Shown here in pieces: positions 1-9,289 of a DNA stretch of 64,000 nt (position 1 is its first letter; each line of letters opens with the position of its first letter). The position numbers and the translations under genes were made by a program. The notes below the pieces were generated by a model. It did not search any database. It was not told the DNA's origin and worked only from the letters and a program-made list of their open reading frames with translations. This stretch comes from Gemmatimonadales bacterium (GTDB lineage Bacteria; Gemmatimonadota; Gemmatimonadetes; Longimicrobiales; Gaopeijiaceae): contig REEG01000148.1 of the NCBI GenBank assembly GCA_007695195.1, forward strand, positions 1-64,000, written 5' to 3'.

Positions 1-2
1 TT

Positions 3-136
3 CGGCCGAGGGAACCCGCCTTCCCCGTCACCGCAGGAGCTCACCTGCCTGCGGCCGAGGGAACCCGCCTCCCCCGTCACCGCAGAGCCCCATCTCCCTG
101 GCCACGGGAACCTGCCTGCCTCCGGGCACGGGAACC
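3..136 (+). repeat. Direct repeats carrying GGAACC boxes upstream of the ECF sigma gene
   Basis: A 34-base unit at 3-36 recurs at 52-85 with one mismatch, and two shorter, decayed relatives follow. Each copy carries GGAACC, at 11-16, 60-65, 107-112 and 131-136. GGAAC is the classic -35 core of ECF sigma promoters, so these may be multiple -35 elements or regulator sites for the sigma gene at 241. The window begins here, so the array may extend further upstream, and the repeats could instead lie in the end of an unseen gene. Confidence 0.6.
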
Positions 137-156
137 GATCTCCCTCACCACGTGTT
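131..156 (+). promoter_or_regulatory. Candidate ECF-type promoter of the sigma/anti-sigma operon
   Basis: GGAAC at 131-135 is followed after 18 bases by GTT at 154-156. This GGAAC-N18-GTT layout is the known pattern of SigR/SigH-type ECF promoters of actinobacteria. It lies about 85 bases before the sigma start, which suggests autoregulation. The call rests on short motifs and is inference. Confidence 0.4.
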
Positions 157-240
157 TTCGGGGACGACGGGGACGACGGCAGGCGCGGGGACGCCCCAAG
201 GATCCCGCCGCGAAACATCACCTGAACCCGGGGGAAGTGG

Positions 241-897
241 GTGAGTGAACCCTCCATGAGTGAACCAGGTGTCCCCTCCACAACGGAGGGGGCCGAGGCC
301 GCGTTCGAGCGGGAGGCGCTTCCCGAGATGGAGGCGGTGTTCGGGTTCGCGCTGCGGCTGTCCGGTGGGCGCGACCAGGCCCAGGATCTGGTGCAGGAGA
401 CCTACCTCCGGGCCTGGAGGAGTTGGGACCGCTACACCCCGGGGACCCGCATTCGGAGCTGGCTCTTCACCATCTGCCGAAACCTGTTCTACCGAAGGGA
501 GCAGCGCTCCAGGCGACACCACGAGATCGTGAAGCAGATCGCTGAGGAGGAACCGGCGTCGGTGGCCATGGACGCCGTCGTATACCGTGCCACCCGTTCC
601 CACGACCCACAGGGCGCCTTCTGGGACCGGATCCTGGATGTTGAGGTTCTTCGCGCCCTGGACGCACTCCCTCCTCCCTTCAGGGAAGCGTTGATCCTGG
701 CCGATCTCGAATCCCTTCCGTACGACGAAATCGCCACCGTCCTCGATGTGGCTGTGGGTACGGTGAAGAGTCGGATCTTTCGCGCTCGCCGGATGATGCA
801 GGAGCAACTCTACGACTATGCCATCTCGCGAGGCATCATCCCGGGACCGACGCCCCGGACCTCCACCCCGCCCTCAACCGACCCGGAGTCCGCATGA
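241..897 (+). CDS. ECF-family RNA polymerase sigma factor
   Basis: This 218-residue protein has the two-domain layout of an extracytoplasmic-function sigma factor. Sigma region 2 (about residues 27-85) contains DQAQDLVQETYLRAW and RIRSWLFTICRNLFY. Region 4 (about 135-190) contains LPYDEIATVLDVAVGTVKSR, the helix-turn-helix that reads the -35 box. The linker between them, about 45 residues, is longer than in many ECFs. GTG at 241 has a GGGGAAG box just upstream; ATG at 256 is the alternative start. The stop overlaps the anti-sigma start as ATGA, so the two are coupled. GGAACC boxes upstream suggest autoregulation. The family is certain; the signal sensed is not known. Confidence 0.93.
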   Translation: MSEPSMSEPGVPSTTEGAEAAFEREALPEMEAVFGFALRLSGGRDQAQDLVQETYLRAWRSWDRYTPGTRIRSWLFTICRNLFYRREQRSRRHHEIVKQIAEEEPASVAMDAVVYRATRSHDPQGAFWDRILDVEVLRALDALPPPFREALILADLESLPYDEIATVLDVAVGTVKSRIFRARRMMQEQLYDYAISRGIIPGPTPRTSTPPSTDPESA

Positions 898-1247
898 ACT
901 GGATGGATGAGCTTCGGCGCCTGATCCGGCGAGCCCGTGAATCGGAGCCCGCGCCGGGACCCGAACCCGGGACGGCGCAAGGAGAGCCCGGGGGGCTCAC
1001 GTGCCAGGAGGCGGCGGCACGGGTCTATGAGTGGCTCGACGGCGAGTTGGATGCTGACATGCACGATCGGGTGGGAGAACACCTCACCACCTGCGCCCAC
1101 TGCTACCCGTTTCTCCAGTTCGAGGATGCCTTCCGCAGGGCGCTGCAGCGGGTTGGAGCGCACCCTGTTCGGGCGCCGTCGGACCTGGGGGACCGCGTCC
1201 GTCAATCCCTCCGCAAGGAAGGGTTCGGGAAAGGGGCCGAGGAGTGA
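894..1247 (+). CDS. Soluble zinc-binding anti-sigma factor (ZAS/RsrA-like)
   Basis: The 117-residue protein has Cys37, then His63-x3-Cys67-x2-Cys70 (HLTTCAHC), the zinc-binding signature of ZAS anti-sigma factors. No membrane segment is visible, so it should act in the cytosol, holding the sigma factor encoded just upstream. In soluble ZAS proteins such as RsrA, oxidation of the zinc-site cysteines releases the sigma factor. That mechanism fits here but is inferred. ATG at 894 overlaps the sigma stop by four bases. Helices flanking the zinc site are Arg/Glu-rich, as expected for a sigma-wrapping domain. Confidence 0.85.
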   Translation: MNWMDELRRLIRRARESEPAPGPEPGTAQGEPGGLTCQEAAARVYEWLDGELDADMHDRVGEHLTTCAHCYPFLQFEDAFRRALQRVGAHPVRAPSDLGDRVRQSLRKEGFGKGAEE

Positions 1248-1284
1248 GCGGAGGGTACCGAGGGCGCGAGAGGGTGCGGGGATG

Positions 1285-1638
1285 TCAGAACGTCACCACC
1301 TTCCAGTCCTCCACAAGTCGGGTGCGGAGGCTGGGGTGCCCCTCGAACTCGCTCAGGAACGCCACCTGGGCGCCCCGGATCTGCCCCTTCACATCGAAGG
1401 CTCCAGCGCAGAACTCGCACGCGCCTGCGATGTGGGGACGGACGGAATGGAAGACCTTGTGGAGACTGTGGTCCGGGTCGGCCAGGATGGGGATCCAGGC
1501 CACGGCGGCGCCGTCAAAGACGAGCTCCACCTCGTCTCCGCCTTCCATGCACTCGCGAACGAGCTCCAGGGCGTTGAGGACGCGGGCGAGATCGGCGTGG
1601 GCTTCGGTACCGGCCAGCAGAACGACGGAGACCTTCAT
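1285..1638 (-). CDS. DsrE-family small protein
   Basis: From ATG at 1638 the protein has 117 residues and starts with a beta strand (MKVSVVLLAG) typical of the DsrE/DsrF fold. GGAGG lies about eight bases upstream of this start, which is why the much longer upstream reading was not used. The second half has GACEFCAGAFDVKG, with a cysteine where DsrE-like sulfur-transfer proteins often carry one. No dsr or tus partners are present nearby, so a sulfur-relay role is only suggested. It is divergent from the hydrolase at 1796. Confidence 0.75.
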   Translation of the reverse strand: MKVSVVLLAGTEAHADLARVLNALELVRECMEGGDEVELVFDGAAVAWIPILADPDHSLHKVFHSVRPHIAGACEFCAGAFDVKGQIRGAQVAFLSEFEGHPSLRTRLVEDWKVVTF

Positions 1639-1795
1639 AGGGCTTGCCTCCAGGGTGTGGTGGGAGTGAAATAGGAAGGAGCCCGGATAGGTTTCCGGCT
1701 CCCAGTTGGAAACACGCAGCCCGACCGGGGCGGTTCCCTGTTCAGGCGTGGGCCAGGGGAACCTGTCGGGCCCATGCCCTGAATTGAGCCTTCCC

Positions 1796-2668
1796 ATGAT
1801 CCCTGACCCACACTGGCTGGATCGCTCCCAGTTCCCCTTCCAGCCCCGGTGGTGGAACACGCGGAACGGGACCATGCACTACGTGGACGAAGGGGAAGGC
1901 GACCCGGTAGTGTTCGTCCACGGCGTCCCCGGTTGGTCCTTCCATTTCCGCCACCTCATTCGCCATCTGTCCGCCGGCCACCGGTGCGTCGCGCCGGATC
2001 ACCTGGGCTTCGGGCTCTCGGACAAGCCCCGTGACTGGGACTACCCTCCTGAGGTACTTGCCGGGAACGTCTGGGGGCTGATCGACGAGCTGGAACTGGA
2101 AGATGTGGTCCTGGTGGTGCATGACTGGGGCGGACCGCTGGGGTTGAGCTACGCTCTGGAGCGGCCCGACAACGTGGTGGGTGTGGTGGTCTTCAACTCG
2201 TGGATGTGGTCGGCGAAGGGTGACTTCCGGACCCGAGCCACCACTCGCCTCCTGGCCTCGGGCCTATACCGCGCCCTGGATTCCCGCTTCGCCCTCACGG
2301 CCCGGGTCTTTCCCCCACTCGCCGCCGGCCATGGGCGGGCCCTGTCCCCTGCCAGCCGGACCCATTTCCACGGGCCTTTCCGGAACCCGGTGGACCGGGT
2401 GGGTCTCCTGAGTCTCGTGCGCTCGACCCACACCGCCGACTCCTGGGTCGGCGGACTCTGGGACCGCCGGCACGTCATTCAGGATCTTCCGGCGCTGGTG
2501 GTGTGGGGCATGGCCGACCCGGCCTTTCCCTCCAGGTACCTTACGCATTGGGAAGAGCTGTTCCCGGCGGCCCACCTTGAGCGGATGGGAGGGGCGGGGC
2601 ACTACCCTTTCGAGGAGCACCCGGCCCGAACCGGGGACCTGGTCGCCCAGTTTCTTCGGCGCCTTTGA
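1796..2668 (+). CDS. Alpha/beta hydrolase, haloalkane dehalogenase-like
   Basis: The 290-residue protein has an alpha/beta-hydrolase core. FVHGVPGWSF (about 40-49) is the oxyanion loop, VVHDWGGPLG places the nucleophile at Asp110, and GGAGHYPFEEHP near the C-terminus gives the histidine. An aspartate nucleophile in HDWGG, rather than a serine, is the mark of the haloalkane dehalogenase/epoxide hydrolase branch, and the length fits. The substrate cannot be read from sequence, and many such proteins in environmental bacteria are uncharacterised. ATG 1796 starts at the family boundary; an in-frame ATG at 1706 would add an unlikely leader. No signal peptide. Confidence 0.85.
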   Translation: MIPDPHWLDRSQFPFQPRWWNTRNGTMHYVDEGEGDPVVFVHGVPGWSFHFRHLIRHLSAGHRCVAPDHLGFGLSDKPRDWDYPPEVLAGNVWGLIDELELEDVVLVVHDWGGPLGLSYALERPDNVVGVVVFNSWMWSAKGDFRTRATTRLLASGLYRALDSRFALTARVFPPLAAGHGRALSPASRTHFHGPFRNPVDRVGLLSLVRSTHTADSWVGGLWDRRHVIQDLPALVVWGMADPAFPSRYLTHWEELFPAAHLERMGGAGHYPFEEHPARTGDLVAQFLRRL

Positions 2669-2824
2669 CCGGATCCGTGGGGGTGGAGGTGGAGGCTCTG
2701 GTCCGGTATTGATCATAGCCGGTCGACGGGCGGGGGTGGGGCTTCGTCGGATCCCTGGTAGCCGGATCCTGAGATGGGCTCTAGCTTGGCGGCTTCGGCC
2801 CATTCACATTCCGGAGGAGGTTCC

Positions 2825-3874
2825 ATGCCCGCTCCCCGCCCCCCGGCATACTGGACGCGCCATTCGTCCGGAGCCCGTTCGCCCGAAGCCTGCCACCCCC
2901 CCGCGGCCCGTCGTCCTGGGTGGAAGGCGTGCGCCCTGCCTGCCCTGGCTCTGAGCATTCTGGCTCTCTTCGCCCTGGCCCCCGCCACCGCCGTCCACGC
3001 CCAGGAGGCCCACCGGGAAATCCTACGGACCCAGTTCCAGCAGGAGCTCGAGGCCCTGGTCTCAGCCTACGAGGGGGTGGGCGGGGTCCATGTGGTGGAC
3101 CTCACCGATGGGACCCGCTTCGCGGTCCGCGACCATCTCATCTTCCCGCAGGCGTCCGCCATCAAGATTCCCATCCTCGTGGAGCTCTTCCGCCAAGCCG
3201 AGGACGAGCCTGGCCTGCGGGAGCGGAGGGTCGAGGTGACGGATCAGGTGCGGACGGCCGGGAGTGGCGTCCTGCAGCATCTTACCGACGGCGGAAGCGC
3301 CCTGTCGCTGGAAGACCACGCCATCTACATGATCCTCTACTCGGACAACACCTCCACCAACGTCCTCATCGACGAGCTGGGGATGGACGCGGTGAATGCC
3401 CTTTCGGCTTCACTGGGCGCCCCTGAGACCCGGCTCCAGCGGAAGATGATCCGACCGGAGCAATCGGCGAGGGGGAACGAGAACCTCTCCACCCCCCGGG
3501 ACGCCGCCGTCATCATGGAGCGGATCATGGAGTGTGATCTGCCCATGAGCGAGGCGTCGTGCCGGCGTGTGAAGGAGATTCTGGCCATCCCCAAGGGTGG
3601 GGCGTACATGGATCCCATCCCCGGGGGCGTGGCCGTACCCTGGAAGCCTGGGGGGATCACAGGCGTGGCCACCGCCTGGGGGGCGGTGGAGCTCCCAGGC
3701 CGGCCCTACGTTCTGGTGGTCATGTCCAGCTACGGAGGCGACGGCGGCGCCTTCATCCGGCAGGTGTCCACGGCCGCCTGGGGGTACTTCTCCCGCCTGG
3801 CCGGGGTGACCGAGTACGGGACCCGGGTTCCGCTTGACCTTCTGGAGCGGGGCGGCGGCGATTCCATTCGCTGA
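2825..3874 (+). CDS. Exported class A beta-lactamase-like serine hydrolase
   Basis: After a long N-terminus with a hydrophobic export segment (about residues 36-59, ending ATAVHAQ), this 349-residue protein shows the serine beta-lactamase/transpeptidase set. It has Ser111-Ala-Ile-Lys114, SDN at 173-175, and a KPGG...TGVA strand near residue 275 in place of KTG. ATG 2825 is preceded by GGAGGAGG. The fold is class A, but the altered third motif means true beta-lactamase activity is uncertain; a peptidoglycan- or peptide-directed hydrolase is equally possible. It converges on the lipoprotein gene at 3894. Confidence 0.82.
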   Translation: MPAPRPPAYWTRHSSGARSPEACHPPAARRPGWKACALPALALSILALFALAPATAVHAQEAHREILRTQFQQELEALVSAYEGVGGVHVVDLTDGTRFAVRDHLIFPQASAIKIPILVELFRQAEDEPGLRERRVEVTDQVRTAGSGVLQHLTDGGSALSLEDHAIYMILYSDNTSTNVLIDELGMDAVNALSASLGAPETRLQRKMIRPEQSARGNENLSTPRDAAVIMERIMECDLPMSEASCRRVKEILAIPKGGAYMDPIPGGVAVPWKPGGITGVATAWGAVELPGRPYVLVVMSSYGGDGGAFIRQVSTAAWGYFSRLAGVTEYGTRVPLDLLERGGGDSIR

Positions 3875-3899
3875 ACCCTGACGGAGGTAGCGTTCAGCG
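3869..3899. terminator. Inverted repeat between two convergent genes
   Basis: CGCTGAAC at 3869-3876 is the exact reverse complement of GTTCAGCG at 3892-3899, with a 15-base loop. It spans the stops of both convergent genes. There is no T-run, so it is a weak terminator candidate. Confidence 0.3.
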
Positions 3900-5240
3900 T
3901 TGGGTACCCTCCACCTCCAGCCACCCGGCCCGGACGGCGGACTCTCCGTCGCCGGCCCCGCCGGGTTCGGTCCAGGCCAGGAGGATCCGGCCCGCTTCGG
4001 ACACCGCCATCCGCGGAAAGCCCGATGCCCGGGCGCCGCTGGTACCGGCGAGGGTTCCCGTGGGACCTGATCGGCCGTCGGCCCACACCCGCCGCGCCAG
4101 GAGCACGGCATTGTCCCCGCCGGCCTCCAGCCACACCACCAGGGCGCTTCCGTCGGGGAGGAGCTCCACATCCACCCGACCCATGGGAGCCCCGTCGTCC
4201 ACCTGCACGGGCTCACTCCAGGTAGCGCCGGCGTCGCCTGAGAAGGCCACTCGCACCCGGGAGACATCGTCGGCGCCGGTGAACCACCCAGCGACCACAT
4301 CCCTGCCTCGGGCCGAGACGGCGGGTCCATTCACAGGGCAGGCGGCGATGTTCCAGCCGTCGGCGTGGATGGGGCTCGGGGCTTCCCACCGGCCATTGAC
4401 CTGGCGCACGGCGTGGATGTCCCGGATCTCGCCTGCGCTCCGGCCCCGGTAGACCACCACGACCCCCTCGTCGGTGAGGGCGGCGCCGGTCTGGCAGCAC
4501 TCGCAGATGCGGGGATCCAGGAGGTGCTGGTCCCGGGGGGTGCCGTCCCACTCCACCAGCCCGGCCCGAAGGGTCATGGGCCCGCCGCCGGGCATCTCCC
4601 GACCATCGAGCCAGACGGCGCCGAATCCGTCGGCCTGGGGGAAGAAGGAGACGAAGCCGTGCTCGGCCCGCACCCCGTCAGCGTGGAGGATCCGGGGCTC
4701 GGACCAGGAGGCGCCCCCGTTGGTGGACGCGCTCACCACCACGTCGTAGTCGAAGGTCCCCTCCCCGCTCCGGGCCAGCCAGTGAGCCGCCATCCGTCCG
4801 TCGCCCCCGTAGGCGATGGAAGGGAAGTCGGCCCAGTTCACGAAGAAGTCGTCAGAGGCGGCCAGGGTGCCGGGCTCGGACCAGTTGCCCTCACCATCCA
4901 GCGCGGCCCATCGGACGGCGAACTCCTGGTTCCCGTTCTCACCGACTCGGCCGGTGGGCTCGGTCCAACTCACCAGGAATCCGTCGGGGGTCCCCGCCAC
5001 GAAGGGCATCCCGGCCCCCGCCGCCGAGGGGAGGGGAGAGGAGAGGGGGTGGAGGGTGGGACCGGCTACGTCGGGCGGACTCTCCCCACACCCGGGAAGA
5101 ACCGCCATACTCCCCACCAGAACGATGCCTGAAAACATCCGAAGGGGGGCAATGGCCCATGAACGGGCAGCGGTCCCGTCGGCCCATGCGTTCACCCGAC
5201 GTCCGTTCACCCGATATCCGTTCACCCGACGTCGGTTCAC
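3894..5240 (-). CDS. BNR/Asp-box repeat lipoprotein, sialidase-like propeller
   Basis: The 448-residue protein has a lipobox (VLPGC, Cys51) after a hydrophobic stretch, so it is likely a lipoprotein. Two clear Asp-box motifs, SASTNGGASWSEP and AFSGDAGATWSEP, mark a six-bladed propeller of the sialidase superfamily. The catalytic arginine triad was not recognised, so enzyme activity is not claimed. A CECC motif sits mid-protein. GTG 5240 overlaps the stop of the LON-domain gene as GTGA. The first 17 codons are a 15-base tandem repeat with several possible GTG starts, and ATG 5138 would give a standard signal peptide. The start is therefore uncertain. Confidence 0.75.
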   Translation of the reverse strand: MNRRRVNGYRVNGRRVNAWADGTAARSWAIAPLRMFSGIVLVGSMAVLPGCGESPPDVAGPTLHPLSSPLPSAAGAGMPFVAGTPDGFLVSWTEPTGRVGENGNQEFAVRWAALDGEGNWSEPGTLAASDDFFVNWADFPSIAYGGDGRMAAHWLARSGEGTFDYDVVVSASTNGGASWSEPRILHADGVRAEHGFVSFFPQADGFGAVWLDGREMPGGGPMTLRAGLVEWDGTPRDQHLLDPRICECCQTGAALTDEGVVVVYRGRSAGEIRDIHAVRQVNGRWEAPSPIHADGWNIAACPVNGPAVSARGRDVVAGWFTGADDVSRVRVAFSGDAGATWSEPVQVDDGAPMGRVDVELLPDGSALVVWLEAGGDNAVLLARRVWADGRSGPTGTLAGTSGARASGFPRMAVSEAGRILLAWTEPGGAGDGESAVRAGWLEVEGTQR

Positions 5241-5249
5241 CAGCCGTTC
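5190..5249. repeat. Four 15-base tandem repeats at an operon junction
   Basis: Units starting at 5190, 5205, 5220 and 5235 all begin GTTCACC; the first three continue CGA and then diverge slightly. Read on the minus strand, each unit holds a GTGAAC that can act as a start codon. Translated, the repeat is a five-residue RVN-containing unit. It covers the end of the LON-domain gene and the start of the BNR lipoprotein. Confidence 0.75.
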
Positions 5250-6061
5250 TCCCCGCCCGAAGAGGCGTCCAGCACCCGACTCAGGAGGGCGTCGAGGCGG
5301 CTCAGCCGCTCCGACTCGTGGCGGATCTCCAGAAGGGACTGCTGCCAGAGGGGGTCGATGCGGATCCGGGCGGCGAGCTGAAAGGAAATCTCTTCCGCCG
5401 GATCCAGCCCGCTCTCGGGACGGGGGACCGAGTCGGCGGTGCCGTTCCGCCTCTCCCCGGCGAAGCCTTCCTCCGCTTCCGTGGGAGCCACCCCTGGGGG
5501 AGCGGCTTCCGGCCCGGCGTCACCTGGGGTCTCGTCACCACCTTCGGCCTCAGAGCCCTCCCTGGGGTCCGCGTCCGCCCCCGAGGTCGCCTCTCCTGCG
5601 TCTTCGTCATCGTGGATCCGCTCCACCAAGGCCTCGAAGAGGGTCAGCGACCGCTGCCGACGAGGCATCAATTCCTCCTCTTCCTCCGTGTCGTCGTGGA
5701 AGGGCTCCACCAGCGCCTCGTAGTAGAGGGTGTCGGACTCGATCCCGTCCACGATGCGGAAGCGGGGACCCCCGGTGGCCACCAGGAGGGAACGGCCGTC
5801 CGGGAGGATCTGGAATTCCCCGATCTCGGCGATGGTTCCCACCCGGTCCGGCTCCATGCCGAAGGGGCCCATGCGGTCGGGGTCGTGGTAGACGAGGCCG
5901 AACTTCCGGTCGTACTCGATGCACCGGGCAACCATCTGGCGGTAGCGGGGCTCAAAGATGTGGAGCGGCATGGCGGCGCCGGGGAAGAGCACCACCGGGA
6001 GCGGAAAGAGGGGGAGGCGGCGCATGGGCTCGCCCGTTTCATGTTGGATCTCATCGCTCAT
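5237..6061 (-). CDS. LON substrate-binding domain protein (stand-alone)
   Basis: The 274-residue protein starts RRLPLFPLPVVLFPGAAMPL, the hallmark of the Lon N-terminal substrate-binding domain, and keeps HIFEPRYRQM. There is no AAA+ or protease part, so it is one of the stand-alone LON proteins whose function is unknown. About residues 160-220 form an acidic, Ala/Gly/Pro/Glu-rich linker, unusual for the family, followed by a helical tail (EISFQLAARIRIDPLWQQSL). ATG 6061 starts one base after the DUF427 stop, and its own stop is joined to the next gene by a GTGA overlap. Confidence 0.85.
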   Translation of the reverse strand: MSDEIQHETGEPMRRLPLFPLPVVLFPGAAMPLHIFEPRYRQMVARCIEYDRKFGLVYHDPDRMGPFGMEPDRVGTIAEIGEFQILPDGRSLLVATGGPRFRIVDGIESDTLYYEALVEPFHDDTEEEEELMPRRQRSLTLFEALVERIHDDEDAGEATSGADADPREGSEAEGGDETPGDAGPEAAPPGVAPTEAEEGFAGERRNGTADSVPRPESGLDPAEEISFQLAARIRIDPLWQQSLLEIRHESERLSRLDALLSRVLDASSGGENGW

Positions 6062-6062
6062 C

Positions 6063-6548
6063 TCACCACCCCCGGGTACCGGGGCCTCCCTTGAAGGGGC
6101 CCGTGATCCATGAATTGATCCAGCCGCCATAGAACGACCCCTCCTGTGCCTGCACCTGCTCGTCGTCCACGAAACAGGCGTCCACCTTCCCGGCATAGAA
6201 CGACACGTGGTCCTTGAGCCGCTCATCTCGAGGGTGCGGGTACGCCCAGCACACGTCCGTGACCAGGCCATGCGGCGTCTTGAGCGACCAGTACCGGGCC
6301 TGCCCCTTCCACTCGCACAGGGTGCGGGTCCGGCTCGGGACCAGGCGCTCCCAGTCCACAGCGTCCGGGGGAAGGTAGTAGGTGGGTGGGTGGCTCGTCT
6401 CCAGCACCCGGTACCCGGCACTGGTCTCAGCCAGCACCGCGCCGTCGTGCTCGACCCGGAGCGGCAGAGTGTTGGCTTCGATTCGCGGGGGACGTGGGTA
6501 GTCCCAGACCGATTCGGGCGAGCGGTCGGCGGCAGAAGGTGGGGCCAT
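6063..6548 (-). CDS. DUF427 family protein
   Basis: From ATG 6548 (GGAG nine bases upstream) the protein has 161 residues. VWDYPRPPRIE, YLPPDAVDWERL, CEWKGQARYWSL and the DHVSFYAGKVDACFVDDEQV stretch are typical of DUF427 proteins, small cytosolic beta-structured proteins of unknown activity. It is the first gene of a three-gene minus-strand unit with the LON-domain protein and the BNR lipoprotein. No role is assigned. Confidence 0.85.
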   Translation of the reverse strand: MAPPSAADRSPESVWDYPRPPRIEANTLPLRVEHDGAVLAETSAGYRVLETSHPPTYYLPPDAVDWERLVPSRTRTLCEWKGQARYWSLKTPHGLVTDVCWAYPHPRDERLKDHVSFYAGKVDACFVDDEQVQAQEGSFYGGWINSWITGPFKGGPGTRGW

Positions 6549-6714
6549 GATCCGGACTCCAGGGTGCGGGGAAGGGATCCGGGGTAGAGGACCCCCGAGG
6601 CGGCGGCAGGGTCCCGACGCCGGAGGGTGTGCCCTGGTGGCCCCGCCGCCGCCTCCCAACGTCGCCGCCCCATGACGCCGGCCCGGCCCGACGATAGATT
6701 CGATTCCCGGACCG

Positions 6715-6724
6715 GGAACGTTCC
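6715..6724. promoter_or_regulatory. Perfect palindrome in the divergent region before ettA
   Basis: GGAACGTTCC is a ten-base perfect palindrome midway between the divergent DUF427 and ettA genes. It could be a repressor site. No matching regulator is known, and a chance occurrence is possible. Confidence 0.25.
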
Positions 6725-6792
6725 GGAACGGCGGCGCCGGCGAGTGCCCTCCGCCCCATCCGCTCTTCTTCCTTCCATCCAGTGATAGACCC

Positions 6793-8472
<1,680 letters not shown>

Positions 8473-8474
8473 GT

Positions 8475-9281
8475 CTACCCCTGGATGAGCCGATCCCGCC
8501 AGGACGCCGTCCCGCCCAGGAGGGGTTCGCCGGCCTCGAGACGGTCCAGGATGCCCTCCAGCGCCAGGCGGATGCGGGCCGACTCCTTCCCGTAATCGGC
8601 CCGGGCGGCAGCCGCTCCGGTACCCACGCCCAGGAGGAGGCCGGGCGCCACCAGCAGGGGCCCGATCCCGGTGACCAGGCCCAGCCCCAGGCCGAGTCCA
8701 AGGCCGCCGCCCAGCCCAAGACCCGCCGTCCACCCGAAGGTGGCCTCGGCGCGCCGCTTGGAATGGTCCGCCACCAGAGCCACCACCGAGCGGCCGTCTC
8801 CCAGCCCTTCGATGCTCATCTCCACCGATGAACACCGGGCCAGCTCGTAGGTGCGTCCGCCCCAGTTGAGCCCCCGCTGAAGCGACGCCAGCATCCCCTC
8901 CGCCGGTGCCCACCGCGAGCGGTTTCCCTGCTTGCGGATCCGGCGCAGGCTCTCACCCACGTCCAGATACTCTTCCATGGTGCGGAGGAGCGGCTCGGGC
9001 TCACGGGCCACGACCCGGGAGGCCCGGACGATGGCTGGACCCACCATACGATCCACAAACCCCTTCCCCTCGTCCTGGGAGGCGGGGAGGAGCGACTCGG
9101 CGCGAACCTCGCCCATGGCCCGGCGGAGGTGCTCGGGGTCGAGCCCCACCTCGCCGCCGATGCGCAGGATTTCGTCTTCAGAGAGACGGGGGCGGTCTGC
9201 CTCGCCGTCAGCCGAGAACTGAAGCTCCGAGGCCCGGCGGATCACCCGGTCCAGTGCGGCGCGGTCGAAGCCCTCTTCCAT
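8475..9281 (-). CDS. Uncharacterised protein with a glycine-rich hydrophobic segment
   Basis: The 268-residue protein has no recognised catalytic motif. The N-terminal part (about 20-70) resembles small helical DNA- or protein-binding regions (RLSEDEILRIGGEVGLDPEHL). Near residues 185-225 lies a run of Gly-Leu repeats (GLGGGLGLGLGLGL) followed by a second hydrophobic stretch; this looks like a glycine-zipper membrane hairpin. Both ends are charged, so the termini would face the same side. It lies eight bases after the TPR gene and is probably co-transcribed with it. Confidence 0.7.
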   Translation of the reverse strand: MEEGFDRAALDRVIRRASELQFSADGEADRPRLSEDEILRIGGEVGLDPEHLRRAMGEVRAESLLPASQDEGKGFVDRMVGPAIVRASRVVAREPEPLLRTMEEYLDVGESLRRIRKQGNRSRWAPAEGMLASLQRGLNWGGRTYELARCSSVEMSIEGLGDGRSVVALVADHSKRRAEATFGWTAGLGLGGGLGLGLGLGLVTGIGPLLVAPGLLLGVGTGAAAARADYGKESARIRLALEGILDRLEAGEPLLGGTASWRDRLIQG

Positions 9282-9289
9282 TGGCGGGG

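Noticed and set aside
2825-3874. Beta-lactam resistance gene
   Set aside because: The third motif is altered and such proteins have other roles in environmental bacteria. Resistance cannot be read from this sequence.
6715-6724. GGAACGTTCC as a LexA or SOS box
   Set aside because: The spacing of Gram-positive LexA boxes (GAAC-N4-GTTC) is not met and no SOS gene is adjacent, so only a neutral palindrome is reported.
6685-6725. tRNA-like T-loop (GATTCGATTC) near 6690
   Set aside because: No acceptor stem, D arm or anticodon stem can be paired around it.
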